The notes: a model not told the origin generated them from the sequence alone. A DNA stretch of 64,000 bases from Sphingomonas sanguinis (GCF_019297835.1 NZ_CP079203.1:3848001-3912000), one strand, 5' to 3'. Shown: positions 45,612 through 55,774, counted from the stretch's first letter. Numbers and translations: made by a program.

Positions 45612-47126
45612 ATGGCGACGATCGTGTCCACGGTGGCCTATCTGGGGCTGGAGGCGCGTGCCGTCGAGGTGCAGGTCCAGCTGATCGCCGGGCTGCCGGC
45701 CTTCAATCTGGTCGGGCTGGCGGACAAGGCGGTGGGCGAGAGCAGGGAACGGGTGCGCGCCGCGATCGCCGCGATGGGCCTGGCCTTGCCACCCAAGCGG
45801 ATCGCCGTGAACTTGTCGCCCGCCGACCTGCCTAAGGAGGGATCGCATTTCGACCTGCCCATCGCGCTCGCGCTGCTGGCGGCGATGGGCGTGGTCGATG
45901 CCGAGTTGCTAGCCGATCATGTCGTCGTCGGCGAACTGGCCTTGGACGGGCGGATCGGGCCGTCACCGGGCGTGCTGCTGGCGGCGATCCATGCCGGATC
46001 GGTCGACAAGGGGCTGATCTGTCCCGCCGCGCAAGGCGCCGAGGCGAGCTGGGCGGGCGGCGGCGCGGTGATCGCCGCGCCCGACCTGCTCTCGCTCATC
46101 AACCATTTGAAGGGCCATTCGGTGCTGCCCCCGTCCGAAGCCGGGCTGGTCGAGGAGGGCGTCCCCGGCCCCGACCTGTCCCAGGTCAAGGGCCAGGAAA
46201 ATGCCCGCCGCGCGTTGGAGATCGCGGCGGCGGGCGGGCATAACCTGTTGATGAGCGGGCCTCCGGGATCGGGCAAGTCGCTGATGGCGGCCTGCCTTCC
46301 CGGAATTCTGCCCCCGCTCGACGCGGCCGAGGCGCTGGAAGTCTCGATGGTCCAGTCCGTTGCCGGGACCCTGGCCGGGGGACGGCTGACCAGAACCCGG
46401 CCGTTCCGCGCGCCGCATCACTCGGCCTCGATGGCGGCGCTGACCGGCGGCGGGCTGAAGGCCAAGCCGGGCGAGGTGAGTCTGGCGCATCTGGGCGTCC
46501 TGTTCCTCGACGAATTGCCCGAATTCCAGCGCGCCGTACTCGATTCGCTGCGCCAGCCGCTGGAGACGGGCACGGTCAGCATCGCGCGGGCCAATGCGCA
46601 TGTGACCTTCCCGGCGCGGGTGCAGCTGGTCGCGGCGATGAACCCGTGCCGCTGCGGTCATCTGGGCGACGCCGCGCTCGCCTGTGCCCGCGCGCCGCGT
46701 TGTGCGGCGGACTATCAGGCGAAGATTTCCGGGCCGCTGCTCGACCGGATCGATCTGTCGGTGGAGGTGCAGCCGGTTCGCGCGGTCGATCTCTTCTCAC
46801 CCGCCGCCGCCGAATCGTCCGCGACGGTCGCTGCACGCGTGGCGGCGGCGCGGGTGCTGCAAACCGAACGCTATCGCGATGCCGCCGTGACGGTGCGCAC
46901 CAATGCCGAGGCGGACGGGCAGTGGCTGGAACGCTTCGCCACCCCGGACGAGCCGGGCCGTGCCCTGCTGGTCGAGGCGGCGGAGCGGATGCGCCTGACC
47001 GCGCGGGGCTATACCCGTGTCCTGCGGGTCGCGCGGACCATCGCCGATCTGGCGGGCGCGGTTCATGTCGGGCGTATCCATGTCGCCGAAGCGCTGAGCT
47101 ATCGCCAGCGACCGCCGGTGAATTGA
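45612..47126 (+). CDS. comM: YifB/ComM-family AAA+ ATPase (Mg chelatase-like)
   Basis: ComM is a hexameric helicase involved in branch migration during natural transformation; alphaproteobacterial members are usually annotated as YifB-family Mg chelatase-like. The 504-residue protein has an N-terminal Lon-like domain (TVAYLGLEARAVEVQVQLIAGLPAFNLVGLAD), Walker A SGPPGSGKS, Walker B LGVLFLDELPEF, AAMNPCRCG and a C-terminal helical domain ending YTRVLRVARTIADL. The ATG at 45612 gives MATIVSTVAYLG; longer frames overlap the divergent rpmH. Confidence 0.93.
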   Translation: MATIVSTVAYLGLEARAVEVQVQLIAGLPAFNLVGLADKAVGESRERVRAAIAAMGLALPPKRIAVNLSPADLPKEGSHFDLPIALALLAAMGVVDAELLADHVVVGELALDGRIGPSPGVLLAAIHAGSVDKGLICPAAQGAEASWAGGGAVIAAPDLLSLINHLKGHSVLPPSEAGLVEEGVPGPDLSQVKGQENARRALEIAAAGGHNLLMSGPPGSGKSLMAACLPGILPPLDAAEALEVSMVQSVAGTLAGGRLTRTRPFRAPHHSASMAALTGGGLKAKPGEVSLAHLGVLFLDELPEFQRAVLDSLRQPLETGTVSIARANAHVTFPARVQLVAAMNPCRCGHLGDAALACARAPRCAADYQAKISGPLLDRIDLSVEVQPVRAVDLFSPAAAESSATVAARVAAARVLQTERYRDAAVTVRTNAEADGQWLERFATPDEPGRALLVEAAERMRLTARGYTRVLRVARTIADLAGAVHVGRIHVAEALSYRQRPPVN

Positions 47127-47137
47127 GGCGCAGGGAC

Positions 47138-47392
47138 ATGTTCGCAATTAAGGATGAATGGCATGCCGAGCCGATCGGCGAGTACGCTAGCAGGGGTGAG
47201 GCGGTGGCTGAGCTTCGCCGACTGGCGGCGCTTCCCTGGGATGAGTCGCCCAACAAATGTCCGTGCAGAAGCTGGCGCAGCTGTGGCCGTCGCTACCATC
47301 TGATCCAATATGACAGCGATTGGAGGTCGCTGGGTGATGAGGCGCTTCTGGACGTGTCGGCCAAAGAAACGGTCTGGCTCCGCGCGCCATAG
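47138..47392 (+). CDS. Small conserved hypothetical protein
   Basis: The 84-residue protein starts MFAIKDEWHAEPIGEYASRG, 11 nt after the comM stop, with CAGGGA upstream. It contains a Cys cluster (NKCPCRSWRSCGRRY) that could bind a metal. Similar short proteins with the same WD-x4-N-x-CPC pattern are recalled from other alphaproteobacteria, but no function is known to me. Confidence 0.7.
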   Translation: MFAIKDEWHAEPIGEYASRGEAVAELRRLAALPWDESPNKCPCRSWRSCGRRYHLIQYDSDWRSLGDEALLDVSAKETVWLRAP

Positions 47393-47478
47393 CGACGCGG
47401 TCGCACTACGATTGCTCCTGATCCCGGCAATCGGCGCTTGCGTGATGCGTCACCCTCGTCTAGCAGCGCCACTTCGCT

Positions 47479-47563
47479 GCCCCTGTGGCGAAATTGGTAG
47501 ACGCATTCGACTCAAAATCGAACGCCGCAAGGCATGCTGGTTCGAGTCCGGCCAGGGGCACCA
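47479..47563 (+). tRNA. tRNA-Leu (anticodon CAA)
   Basis: The 85-nt sequence begins GCCCCTGTGGCGAAATTGG and ends CAGGGGCACCA with an encoded CCA. It has the long variable arm expected of leucine tRNAs (ACGCCGCAAGGCAT region). The anticodon loop CTCAAAA between TTCGA and TCGAA gives CAA, decoding TTG. Confidence 0.95.
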
Positions 47564-47770
47564 TTTCCGGTCAAGACCGGGCACCATGGTCATCGCGGCA
47601 TCGCTGCGCGGCGCCATCGCACCTTCCCCGCCGCCCATTTTAGCCACCCGCCCCTGAGGCTGGCGATCCCCTGCATCCCCAACGGCAAAGGCCAGCGCCG
47701 CGATCTTCGCGACACTGGCCTTTCCTGATTTTGCGGGCCCGGCCGGGGCCGAACCCGCCTGTACGGATAT

Positions 47771-50680
47771 TTAGAAGCGGAAATTCGCGCCGAAGCGGAA
47801 GGTCCGGCCGACCGCGCCGATCTGCGTATAGGTCGGGTTGTAGTTGGTCGCGGCGTAATTGCCCGCGTTCAGCGGTGCCTTCGCGTCGGTCAGGTTGATG
47901 ACGTTCATGTAGAAAGTGAACTTGTCATTGACCTTCACGCTGCCGGTCAGGTCGACATCGATGAAGCGGCGGACATGGCAGTTGAAGTTGGGATCGGTGC
48001 CGCCATAGGTGCTGCCGCCGTTGCAATCCATCGTGCCGAACTGGTCGAACCCGACCGCCTTGTAACCGGACACGTAATAGGTCGTCGCGGTCAGCGAGTA
48101 GGGGCCATAGTCGACGCTGTTCTGCCAATTGCCACGCCACTGCGGCGTGCCCGCGCCCGACGAGGTCACATAAGGCGACTGGGTGCCGACGAAGTCGGTA
48201 TAGGGCTGGTCGGCGCTCGGCTTGAACAGATAGTGCAGGATATAGGTCGCCTCGGCCCGGCTGGTGAAGCGCAGGTCGTCACGATGCAGCTGCACCTGCG
48301 CCGATACGTCGATGCCCGAGGTCTTGAGCGCCGCCGCATTGGCGAAGGGCGAGTTGACGAACAGCGCGCGCAGCGGCGCGTTGGGGAAGGCGGGGTCGAT
48401 CGCGTCGGGCGTCACCGAATAGCCCGCGGGCATCGCGCCGTTGCCGTAGAAGGCCGCCAGCGCCTGGTTGGACAAGGGGCCGCCGCTGATCACGTCGGTC
48501 TTCTTGATGTTGTAATAGTCGGCGGTGAAGCTCAGCCACGGCGTCGGCTGGACGACCGCCCCGGCGGTGAAGCTCTGCGACAATTCGGGCTTGATGTTCG
48601 GATTGCCGACCGTGTTGAAGCCGATCGCATAGCTCTGATTGTATGCGCTGCCGCCGGTGCAGCCGCTGCCCGAGGCGGTCGCGCCGTGCTGGAGCTGGAT
48701 CGAGCAGGGAGCCTTGGCGCTCGTGAAGCCGATGACCGTGCCCGAGGTTTCGGCAAAGCTCGGTGCGCGGAAGCCCTTGGAGAAGGTGCCGCGCAGGGCG
48801 AGCTGCTTGAACGGCGTGAACTTGACGCCGATCTTGGGCGAGAAGCGGTTATAGCCTTCCTGATAATGGTCGTAACGGCCCGCGCCATCAATCTCCAGGC
48901 TGGTCAGGATCGGCGCGTTGATCTCGAAATAGCCGGATTCGACCGTGCGATGCCCGATTGCCGAGAACTGGTTGAGGCCCAGCGTCGTCAGGTTCGGATT
49001 CTGATTGGGATCATTCTGTGCCTCGTAGCGGAACGAACCGCCCACGCCGAGTTGCAGCGGACCGCCGGGCAGCTGGAACAGCTCCTTGGTGATGATGCCC
49101 TGGATCATGTCCAGATCGGTGGTCGCCTGGGTGTGGACGGTCGGCGACAGGGCGGCGCGGACGGCGGCGCTGTTCTGCGTCGGGTCGACGAAGTTGTAGG
49201 TGCCGTTGTTGATGGCATTGGTCAGCGCGGCGAGGTTCAGATAGCCGTTCTGGGTCATGTCCAGCCAGCTATGGGCGATCGTGCCCGACACCGAATAGGT
49301 CCAGCCGTCCCCGAACGCACCGTCGATTCCGGCGGCGGCGCGCAGGACATGGTTCTTGTAGTCCGACGAGGCGGGGATGTCGCCGAACAGATAACGGATC
49401 GCGGCGGGCTGACCCGACGCGGCATAGGGGTTGTTGGGGTTGAGCTGTCCGTTGGCGAGGATGGCGGGCAGGATGATGTTCTGGGTGTTGATCGGGTTGA
49501 TCGACCGGATGTTCGCCGGGCCGCCCGCCGCCAGAACCTCGTTCTGGTAATAGGAGGCCATCAGATAGGCCTGGGTCCGCTCGTTGACCTGAACCGTCGC
49601 ATGACCGGTCACGCCGAAGCGGGTCTGTTCGGGCGCGATCTGGCCGTAATCGGCGACGGTGTTCTGGGTGCAGCCATTGCCCAGCGCGCCGCTGACCGGC
49701 GAGGTGGTGCCGGTGCAGCCATTGGGGTTCAGCACCTGGAACGGCCCGGTGGCGATGCCCGAACCCGACAGGATGTTGCCCGGCGTCAGCTGCGTGGTCG
49801 GGGCGACCAGCGCGCTGGTGGTCGAGCCCGGCACGACCGAACCGGCCTGGTTGTTGTCGCCCCCGATCCGGGTCAGGTCGGCGGTGTTGTACGGAAAGCC
49901 GCGATTGCGCGACCAGATGGGGTCGTCATGCTGGTATTCGCCGCTGATATAGACGTTGAAGCCCTTCTCGCTGAGCTTGCCGGTGCCCAGCGTCAGGGTC
50001 GCGCGCTGCTCGCCGCCGTCGCCGCGCTGGGTCACGCCGCCTTCCAGCGTGCCCGCAACGCCGGTGATTTCCTTCTTCATGATGATGTTGACGACACCGC
50101 CGATCGCGTCCGCGCCGTAGTTCGCCGAGGCGCCGTCCTTCAGCACGTCGACCCGCTCGACGATCGCGTCGGGAATGGTGTTCAGGTCGACGAAGGAGCG
50201 CTGGCCGTCATCCGACAGCGGGTAATTGGCGGTGCGCATGCCGTCGATCAGGGTGAGGGTGGAATTGACAGTCAGGCCGCGCAGCGACACCGCCGACGAA
50301 CCCGCGCCGAAGCCATTGGCGAAGGCGGTCGGGATCGAGCCGCTGCTGTCCGCCGAGATCGAGCGGACTGCGTCCGAGACGTTATTGATGCCCGCTTTTC
50401 GCAGCGAGTCGGCCGTCAGCACGGTGACGGGCGAGGGGGTCTCGGTGTTGGTACGGCGGAACAGCGTGCCGGTGACGACGATGTCCTTGCCGGGCGTGGC
50501 GGCCTGGGCCGGGGCGTCGGTCGTGGCAGGCGCACTCGTCGTGCTTTGCGCGGGGGTGCCGTTGTCCTGCGCCATGGCGGGGCTGGCTACCAGAAGGCCG
50601 CCGATCAGCGCGGCGGGCAGGATGGCGGGCGCGGAGGTTCCCCGCAACAAGGCCGCGCGGATGACGGACACACTGGTCAT
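47771..50680 (-). CDS. TonB-dependent outer membrane receptor 1
   Basis: This 969-residue receptor has an N-terminal signal peptide (cleavage likely after SPAMA), a Thr/Ala/Pro-rich stretch, a TonB-box region (KDIVVTGTLFRRTNTETPSP), a plug domain (LRKAGINNVSDAVRSISADSSG; GANYGADAIGGVVNIIMKKE) and a 22-strand-type barrel ending in Phe (FRFGANFRF). The ATG at 50680 follows GGAG; an in-frame GTG at 50695 is possible. Ligand unknown; the GH43 gene next door and sequence style point to a carbohydrate or another plant-derived compound. Confidence 0.92.
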   Translation of the reverse strand: MTSVSVIRAALLRGTSAPAILPAALIGGLLVASPAMAQDNGTPAQSTTSAPATTDAPAQAATPGKDIVVTGTLFRRTNTETPSPVTVLTADSLRKAGINNVSDAVRSISADSSGSIPTAFANGFGAGSSAVSLRGLTVNSTLTLIDGMRTANYPLSDDGQRSFVDLNTIPDAIVERVDVLKDGASANYGADAIGGVVNIIMKKEITGVAGTLEGGVTQRGDGGEQRATLTLGTGKLSEKGFNVYISGEYQHDDPIWSRNRGFPYNTADLTRIGGDNNQAGSVVPGSTTSALVAPTTQLTPGNILSGSGIATGPFQVLNPNGCTGTTSPVSGALGNGCTQNTVADYGQIAPEQTRFGVTGHATVQVNERTQAYLMASYYQNEVLAAGGPANIRSINPINTQNIILPAILANGQLNPNNPYAASGQPAAIRYLFGDIPASSDYKNHVLRAAAGIDGAFGDGWTYSVSGTIAHSWLDMTQNGYLNLAALTNAINNGTYNFVDPTQNSAAVRAALSPTVHTQATTDLDMIQGIITKELFQLPGGPLQLGVGGSFRYEAQNDPNQNPNLTTLGLNQFSAIGHRTVESGYFEINAPILTSLEIDGAGRYDHYQEGYNRFSPKIGVKFTPFKQLALRGTFSKGFRAPSFAETSGTVIGFTSAKAPCSIQLQHGATASGSGCTGGSAYNQSYAIGFNTVGNPNIKPELSQSFTAGAVVQPTPWLSFTADYYNIKKTDVISGGPLSNQALAAFYGNGAMPAGYSVTPDAIDPAFPNAPLRALFVNSPFANAAALKTSGIDVSAQVQLHRDDLRFTSRAEATYILHYLFKPSADQPYTDFVGTQSPYVTSSGAGTPQWRGNWQNSVDYGPYSLTATTYYVSGYKAVGFDQFGTMDCNGGSTYGGTDPNFNCHVRRFIDVDLTGSVKVNDKFTFYMNVINLTDAKAPLNAGNYAATNYNPTYTQIGAVGRTFRFGANFRF

Positions 50681-51159
50681 AACTCGATACTCCACCCTTT
50701 TTCCGCGATCCGGGCGGCCGCGGAAATAAACTATTGGTGGGGCGAGTTATCGATCGCCTATTCCTGCTGTAAATGACGACAATATTTCATGATGGGAATG
50801 GTTTACCAATGTTGCGTGGCGGACACGGAATATGAAATCGCCATCATGTTCGGCGAAAATTTGTGACCTCTGTCGTCCGGCGAAAATCAGCTTCCACACT
50901 AGGCGATTTGGAGGGATGACATCGCTCGGCAGGGGAAGATTTTGAAAATCTGTTCATAAACCGACCATATTTCACCGGGCGGGTGCGGTGGGTCGGCCCT
51001 GCGGTCGATCAGTCGAATCGGCACGCGATTTTCCCGGTCTCTGCGCGGGTTGCGGTCCGGTAGGATGGCAGGCGACGGCCATGGCCGATCGCGGCGAAGC
51101 GGCTTGCGCCATGTTATGTCCGACTATAGTCCCGTCTTATCAAAAGGCTGGGCGTCGTC
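50681..51159. other. Intergenic region between divergent TonB receptor 1 and GH43 genes
   Basis: This 479-bp region is AT-rich near 50730-50970 and carries no supported gene. A partial inverted repeat AATGGT-TT-ACCAAT at 50804-50817 lies 125 bp upstream of the receptor start and could be an operator. No copy of the TGTTAGCGCTACCA-like site found at 52417 was seen here. Confidence 0.4.
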
Positions 51160-52242
51160 ATGATCCGGCCGCGAAGCGGGGATGCACCGACCATGCGCCA
51201 ATTGGGCCGATCGCGGAGCCTCTATGCTCTGCGCGTGATGTTGCTGGGCGCAACGCTATGGCTGGCCCTCGCGGCGCTGGGGTTGGCGCCGGATGAGATG
51301 GTCCTGTCGGGTGATGTCATGCCCGCGCATGACCCGGTGCTGATCCGCGAAGGCGACCGCTATTACGCCTTTTCGACCGGCCAGCGCGACCGGCGACCGT
51401 TGGTGGCGCGAACCTCGCGCAATCTGCGACACTGGAGCCCGTTGCCCTCGCCCTTGCCCGATCTCCCCGACTGGGCGAAGGCGGCGGTGCCCGGTGCGCG
51501 CGAGATGTGGGCGCCCGACATTGCGCGGGTCGGTGGACGCTATCGGCTCTATTATTCGGTTTCCCGCTTCGGCTCGCAGCATTCGGCGATCGGGCTGGCG
51601 ACCGCGACGACGCTGGACCCCGATGCGCCCGGCCATGGCTGGCACGACGAGGGGCTGGTGATCGCGTCGCGCAAAGGCGATCCCTATAATGCGATCGATC
51701 CGGCCTTTGCCCGCGATCGGCAGGGGGGCGAGTGGCTGGCATTTGGCAGCTTCTGGGGCGGTATCCAGCTGGTTCGGCTTGACCCGCGAAGCGGCAAGCC
51801 TGCCGCCGGGGCCAGGCCGGTGATGATCGCCAGGCGCGGCGCGGAGGACAAGGCCGATGCGATCGAGGCGCCCTTCATCATCGATCATGGCGGCTGGTAT
51901 TGGCTGATCGTGTCGTTCGACTATTGCTGTCGCGGCGCCAAAAGCAATTACCATCTGCGCATCGGTCGCGCGCGGTCAATCGAGGGGCCCTATGTGGACC
52001 GTGCGGGCCGGGCGATGCGCGCGGGCGGCGGGACGGTGCTGCTCCAGGCCGATGCGGCGGGGCGCGACCGGTTTCGCGGGCCGGGTCATGCGGGCGTGCT
52101 GCACGACCGCGATGGACGCGACTATCTGATCTACCACGCCTATGACGCCGCCGCCGGAGGCGCCGCGACCTTGCGGGTCGCGCGGCTGCATTGGAATGAG
52201 GCGGGCTGGCCATTCGTCGAGCCGGACGAAGCCCGACGGTGA
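51160..52242 (+). CDS. Glycoside hydrolase family 43 protein
   Basis: This 360-residue predicted extracytoplasmic five-bladed beta-propeller enzyme is of the arabinan endo-1,5-alpha-arabinosidase type. The nucleophile-activating base lies in MPAHDPVL (Asp58), and the MWAPDIARVGGRYRLYYSVS, NAIDPAFARD, KADAIEAPFIIDHGGWYWL (acid Glu) and GPGHAGVLHDRDGRDYLIYHAYD segments follow the family pattern. N-terminal hydrophobic residues (about 24-43) act as signal or anchor. Start uncertain: ATG at 51193 would give 349 residues. It stands alone between receptor genes. Confidence 0.9.
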   Translation: MIRPRSGDAPTMRQLGRSRSLYALRVMLLGATLWLALAALGLAPDEMVLSGDVMPAHDPVLIREGDRYYAFSTGQRDRRPLVARTSRNLRHWSPLPSPLPDLPDWAKAAVPGAREMWAPDIARVGGRYRLYYSVSRFGSQHSAIGLATATTLDPDAPGHGWHDEGLVIASRKGDPYNAIDPAFARDRQGGEWLAFGSFWGGIQLVRLDPRSGKPAAGARPVMIARRGAEDKADAIEAPFIIDHGGWYWLIVSFDYCCRGAKSNYHLRIGRARSIEGPYVDRAGRAMRAGGGTVLLQADAAGRDRFRGPGHAGVLHDRDGRDYLIYHAYDAAAGGAATLRVARLHWNEAGWPFVEPDEARR

Positions 52243-52588
52243 TTCGGCATGCATCGATCGGTCGGACCTTGTCCCGGATCGTCCTCCGACCCCAACCGTG
52301 CCAAGAAAATGATTTTACTGGTATTTTGTCGGTTGAAAAAGACGGACAAGTGCGAGGCCCCTTCACAAGGGCCGCCGCATCGGCTTGCCCTCTGAATTAT
52401 AACCGGAATGACATATTATTAGCGCTACCATCCGTAACGCCGGGTAAACGTCTGGTGTGACCTAAAATCCACGACCTGACAGCCGCTTAACATTTTTGTT
52501 ATCTCTATCTTGACGCCGTTTCGTCATAGTCAGACAAATGCCCCCGTCACAGGCACCGAAAACTCGGGCCGTTTGGAGGGGAAAACTG
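52243..52588. other. Leader region of TonB receptor 2
   Basis: This 346-bp region contains no gene. It is AT-rich between 52300 and 52520 and holds the operator-like site at 52417-52430. GGAGGGGAAAA at 52575-52585 is the receptor ribosome site. The spacing from operator to ATG is 158 bp, which leaves room for a promoter on either side of the operator. Confidence 0.5.
52417..52430. promoter_or_regulatory. LacI-family operator-like site upstream of TonB receptor 2
   Basis: TATTAGCGCTACCA contains the 8-bp palindrome TAGCGCTA and differs at one position from TGTTAGCGCTACCA, the XylR operator of Caulobacter as I recall it from published work. A related site lies at 63886. It suggests control by a LacI-family regulator encoded outside the window. 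Confidence 0.6.
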
Positions 52589-55498
52589 ATGAAGCGCCAC
52601 ATCCTTTTGCTGTCGGTCACGCCATGGGCGTTGCTGGCCGCGCCCGCCATGGCCCAGTCGACGACCACGCCGCAACAGGCCGGAAGCACGGACGCCAACC
52701 CTCCCATCGAGACCCAGACGGCCACCGGAATCCGCCAGGATGTGAGCGAAGTACCGGACCGCAGCCCGGTCCAGGCCTCGACCACCGGCCTGCCTGAGGC
52801 GGAGACCGATCCGCGCGACATCGTCGTCACCGGCTACCGCGCCAGCCTGGGTTCGGCGCAGGCGATCAAGCGCAATTCGGATGCGATCCTCGACGCGATC
52901 GTTGCGCAGGACATCGGCAAGTTGCCCGACAATACGGCGGCGGAATCGCTCGCCCGCGTCACCGGCGTCCAGGTCAGCCGCTATAGCGACGAAGTGAACC
53001 AGGTGCTGGTCCGCGGCCTGCCCGACGTGGCGACGACCTTCAACGGTCGCGACATCTTCACCGCCGAGGGACGCCGCGTCGCGCTCCAGGATTTCCCGGC
53101 GGGCGCGCTGGCGGGCCTGGAAGTCTACAAGTCCGGGACCGCGGACCTGCTGGAGCCCGGCCTTGCGGGCCTCATCAACGTGCGTTCGCGTCGTCCGTTC
53201 GACTTCGAGAAGGGCTTCACCGTCGCGGGCGGCATCCGCGGCACCTATAACGACCAGTCGAAGAAGTTCGACCCGCAAGGCAACCTGCTCATCAGCCAGC
53301 GCGCCGACACCACGATCGGCGAGATCGGCTGGCTCATCAACGCCTCCTATACCCAGGCGCAGTATCGCAACGCCGTCCGTTGGGGCGAGGGCAACACCAA
53401 TTCGCCGACGGAGGGGACGACGGTGCTGCCGACCTCGGTTGGTCGCAATTTCCAGATCCCGACCGCGGTCGGCGTCTATAACGACAGCGGCAAGCGCTGG
53501 CGCCCGGCGGTCAATGCCAGCGTCCAGTGGCGCCCAGCGCACAATCTCGAACTCTATTACGACTTCCTCTATCAGGGCTATCGCGGCGATATCGCGAACG
53601 ACTGGTTCCGCGTTCCGCTGCTCGACAACAACCCGACGCTCAGCGACGTCGTGCTACGCCCCGGCCAGCCGCTTCAGGTGCAGAGCCTGACCAAGACCGG
53701 CGGCTATCGTCCCGAGGCCTATCGCAGCACGGCGAAGGGCTACACCAACACCTATCAGGCGGCGGGCGGCGCCAAATGGGATGTGGGTCGCGCGCATCTG
53801 TCGACCGATCTGGCCTATACCAACTCGGAATATGGCTCGGACGAATGGAGCTTCGACACGGCCTTTTCCAAGGTGCCGGTCGCCAACGTCAATTTCTTCG
53901 TCGATAACGGCGTGTCGTTCGATCTGCCCGGCTTCGACAATACCAATCCCGCCAATTATATCTGGCGCGGCTATTACGAAGCGACCTACCGCGTGCAGGG
54001 CAAGGGGTGGCAATGGCGCACCGATCTGGACCTGGAAACCGACCTGTCGCTGTTCCCCAAGCTGCAAATGGGTTTCCGCTGGACCGATCGCGACGCGTCG
54101 CTGAAGCGTGGCAACCGCTATGCCTATACCGAGCCGCTCGCGATCCCGCTGGCCGACGTACCGGCGGGCCAGCTGGGGCTGACGCAGAATGCGTTCCGCG
54201 GCAATCAGGGCTTCACCAGCTGGCTGATGCCGTCGCGTGACGGCATTGCGGGCAATGCGCCGCAGCTTCGCGACTATGCGTTCAACGCGCTCCAGCGGCT
54301 GGTCGCGGCCAATCCGGCCGATCAGGGTTATCGCGACGCGCTGAACCGCTTCTCGACCCCCAATGTCCAGCTTGACCCGTTGGCCGCCTTCTATGCGACC
54401 GAACAGACCTATGCCTTTTACGGGCAGGCCAAGTATGAGTTCAACATCGGCTCGGTCCGGTTCGACGGTATGCTCGGTACCCGCGTGGTCAACACGGTGG
54501 GCGAGTATCGCGGTATCTCGACGGTGCTGTTCGACGGCGTTCGTCGCAGCGAGGTTCGCACCACCCGCGCCAACTATGTCGACATCCTGCCCAACGCCTC
54601 GCTGCGCATCCGGCCCGACGACAAGCTGCAGATCCGCTTCGGCTTCACCAAGACGCGGACCAAGCCCGAGTTCGGCCAGCTGAACCCGGCGCTGAACATC
54701 GAGCAGAACACCCAAGCGGTCATCCCCAACCAGCCGCTCGATCCGCGCTTCCCGGCGGGCCTGAACACGCGGCCCAATGCCTATGGCAGCGGCGGCAACC
54801 CGGACCTGCGCCCGCTGACCTCGACCAACTATGACGCGACGGTCGAATATTATTTCTCGCCGACCGCCTCGCTGACCGCCGCCGTGTTCTATCGCGATCT
54901 CGACGGCTTCATCAGCAATTACGTCAACCGAACCATCGATCCCTTCTACGGCCTGATCGAGATCAACCGTCCCGAAAATGCGGGCAAGGGCCGGATCAAG
55001 GGCGTGGAAGTCGGCGGCCAGACCTTCTTCGACTTCCTGCCGGGCCTGTGGAGCGGCTTCGGCGTGCAGGCGAACGTGACTTATCTGGAAGGCAAGCAGC
55101 GTTACCCGGCCAATCTGTTCGCCGCGTCCGGCGGCACGACCGAACCGCCGTTCGTGCCGATCACGAACCTGTCGAGGTGGACGTACAATATCGCACTTTT
55201 CTATGAGAAGGGCGATGTGTCGACCCGCCTGTCGTTCAACAACCGCGATGCGTTCCTGAACGGCAACTTCATCAACGGCGACGGCTTCTACAATGGCGAG
55301 GGCACGACCCGTCTCCAGCGGCTCGACTTCGGCTTCAACTATAACATCACCAAGGAAATCACGATCGCCTTCGACGCGGCTAACCTGCTGGCCAAGCCGT
55401 TCAACAATTATCGCAGCTATGGCAACGGCCTGTCCTATCCGCGCGACGTGCGTGACGAAGGGCGGTACTACGGTATGGGAGTGCGCTTCCGCTTCTGA
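52589..55498 (+). CDS. TonB-dependent receptor 2, Xanthomonas/Caulobacter carbohydrate type
   Basis: This 969-residue receptor has a signal peptide (cleavage after PAMAQ), a TonB-box region (RDIVVTGYRASLGSAQAIK), and the plug signature of the TonB-Xanth-Caul family (IGKLPDNTAAESLARVTGVQVSR; VLVRGLPDVATTFNGRDIF). The barrel ends in GVRFRF. Members import oligosaccharides. The convergent operon with GH9 and GH1 enzymes suggests beta-glucan or cello-oligosaccharides as cargo, an inference from context. GGAGGGG precedes the ATG at 52589. Confidence 0.94.
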   Translation: MKRHILLLSVTPWALLAAPAMAQSTTTPQQAGSTDANPPIETQTATGIRQDVSEVPDRSPVQASTTGLPEAETDPRDIVVTGYRASLGSAQAIKRNSDAILDAIVAQDIGKLPDNTAAESLARVTGVQVSRYSDEVNQVLVRGLPDVATTFNGRDIFTAEGRRVALQDFPAGALAGLEVYKSGTADLLEPGLAGLINVRSRRPFDFEKGFTVAGGIRGTYNDQSKKFDPQGNLLISQRADTTIGEIGWLINASYTQAQYRNAVRWGEGNTNSPTEGTTVLPTSVGRNFQIPTAVGVYNDSGKRWRPAVNASVQWRPAHNLELYYDFLYQGYRGDIANDWFRVPLLDNNPTLSDVVLRPGQPLQVQSLTKTGGYRPEAYRSTAKGYTNTYQAAGGAKWDVGRAHLSTDLAYTNSEYGSDEWSFDTAFSKVPVANVNFFVDNGVSFDLPGFDNTNPANYIWRGYYEATYRVQGKGWQWRTDLDLETDLSLFPKLQMGFRWTDRDASLKRGNRYAYTEPLAIPLADVPAGQLGLTQNAFRGNQGFTSWLMPSRDGIAGNAPQLRDYAFNALQRLVAANPADQGYRDALNRFSTPNVQLDPLAAFYATEQTYAFYGQAKYEFNIGSVRFDGMLGTRVVNTVGEYRGISTVLFDGVRRSEVRTTRANYVDILPNASLRIRPDDKLQIRFGFTKTRTKPEFGQLNPALNIEQNTQAVIPNQPLDPRFPAGLNTRPNAYGSGGNPDLRPLTSTNYDATVEYYFSPTASLTAAVFYRDLDGFISNYVNRTIDPFYGLIEINRPENAGKGRIKGVEVGGQTFFDFLPGLWSGFGVQANVTYLEGKQRYPANLFAASGGTTEPPFVPITNLSRWTYNIALFYEKGDVSTRLSFNNRDAFLNGNFINGDGFYNGEGTTRLQRLDFGFNYNITKEITIAFDAANLLAKPFNNYRSYGNGLSYPRDVRDEGRYYGMGVRFRF

Positions 55499-55547
55499 TC
55501 GTTCGGGGTGGGTTTTGGCCCACCCCCAATATCCGAAAGAGCCTTGC

Positions 55548-55583
55548 AGGGCAGGGACGGCAGCACGCCGTCTCTGCCCTTTT
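55548..55583 (+). terminator. Rho-independent terminator of TonB receptor 2
   Basis: AGGGCAGGGACGGC pairs with GCCGTCTCTGCCCT (one mismatch) around an AGCAC loop and is followed by TTT. It lies 49 nt after the stop at 55498. Confidence 0.8.
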
Positions 55584-55607
55584 CGACATTCGCGACACGC
55601 CCCTTTT

Positions 55608-55731
55608 CCCTCTCCCCGGGACAGGGGAGAGGGTTAGCGGAGCTTGCCACCCCTCACCCAGCTCCGACTAAGCCTTTGCTCACGCAAAGACCAAGTCTGC
55701 GCAACCCTCTCCCCTCTGTGAGGGGCGAGGG
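55608..55731. repeat. GC-rich inverted-repeat region, type C
   Basis: This region holds two hairpins (55608-55633 of CCCTCTCCCC type, and 55705-55731). The right half of the first also pairs with the left half of the second (GGGGAGAGGGTT with AACCCTCTCCCC). It lies between convergent genes. No second copy was seen in the window, though the style matches repeats A1/A2. Confidence 0.6.
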
Positions 55732-55774
55732 AAGAATAATATGGGCGAATGCTGATCGGCCTTGGAATGCGCAC

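Noticed and set aside
47687..47726. Hairpin AAAGGCCAG/CTGGCCTTT as a terminator for TonB receptor 1
   Set aside because: A stem is present, but no T run follows on the minus strand, so it was not listed as a terminator.
47975..50776. A 933-codon plus-strand open frame opposite TonB receptor 1
   Set aside because: It is antisense to a clear receptor with plug and barrel motifs. Composition is Arg/Gly/Asp/Val-rich as expected of a shadow frame, and there is no ribosome site.
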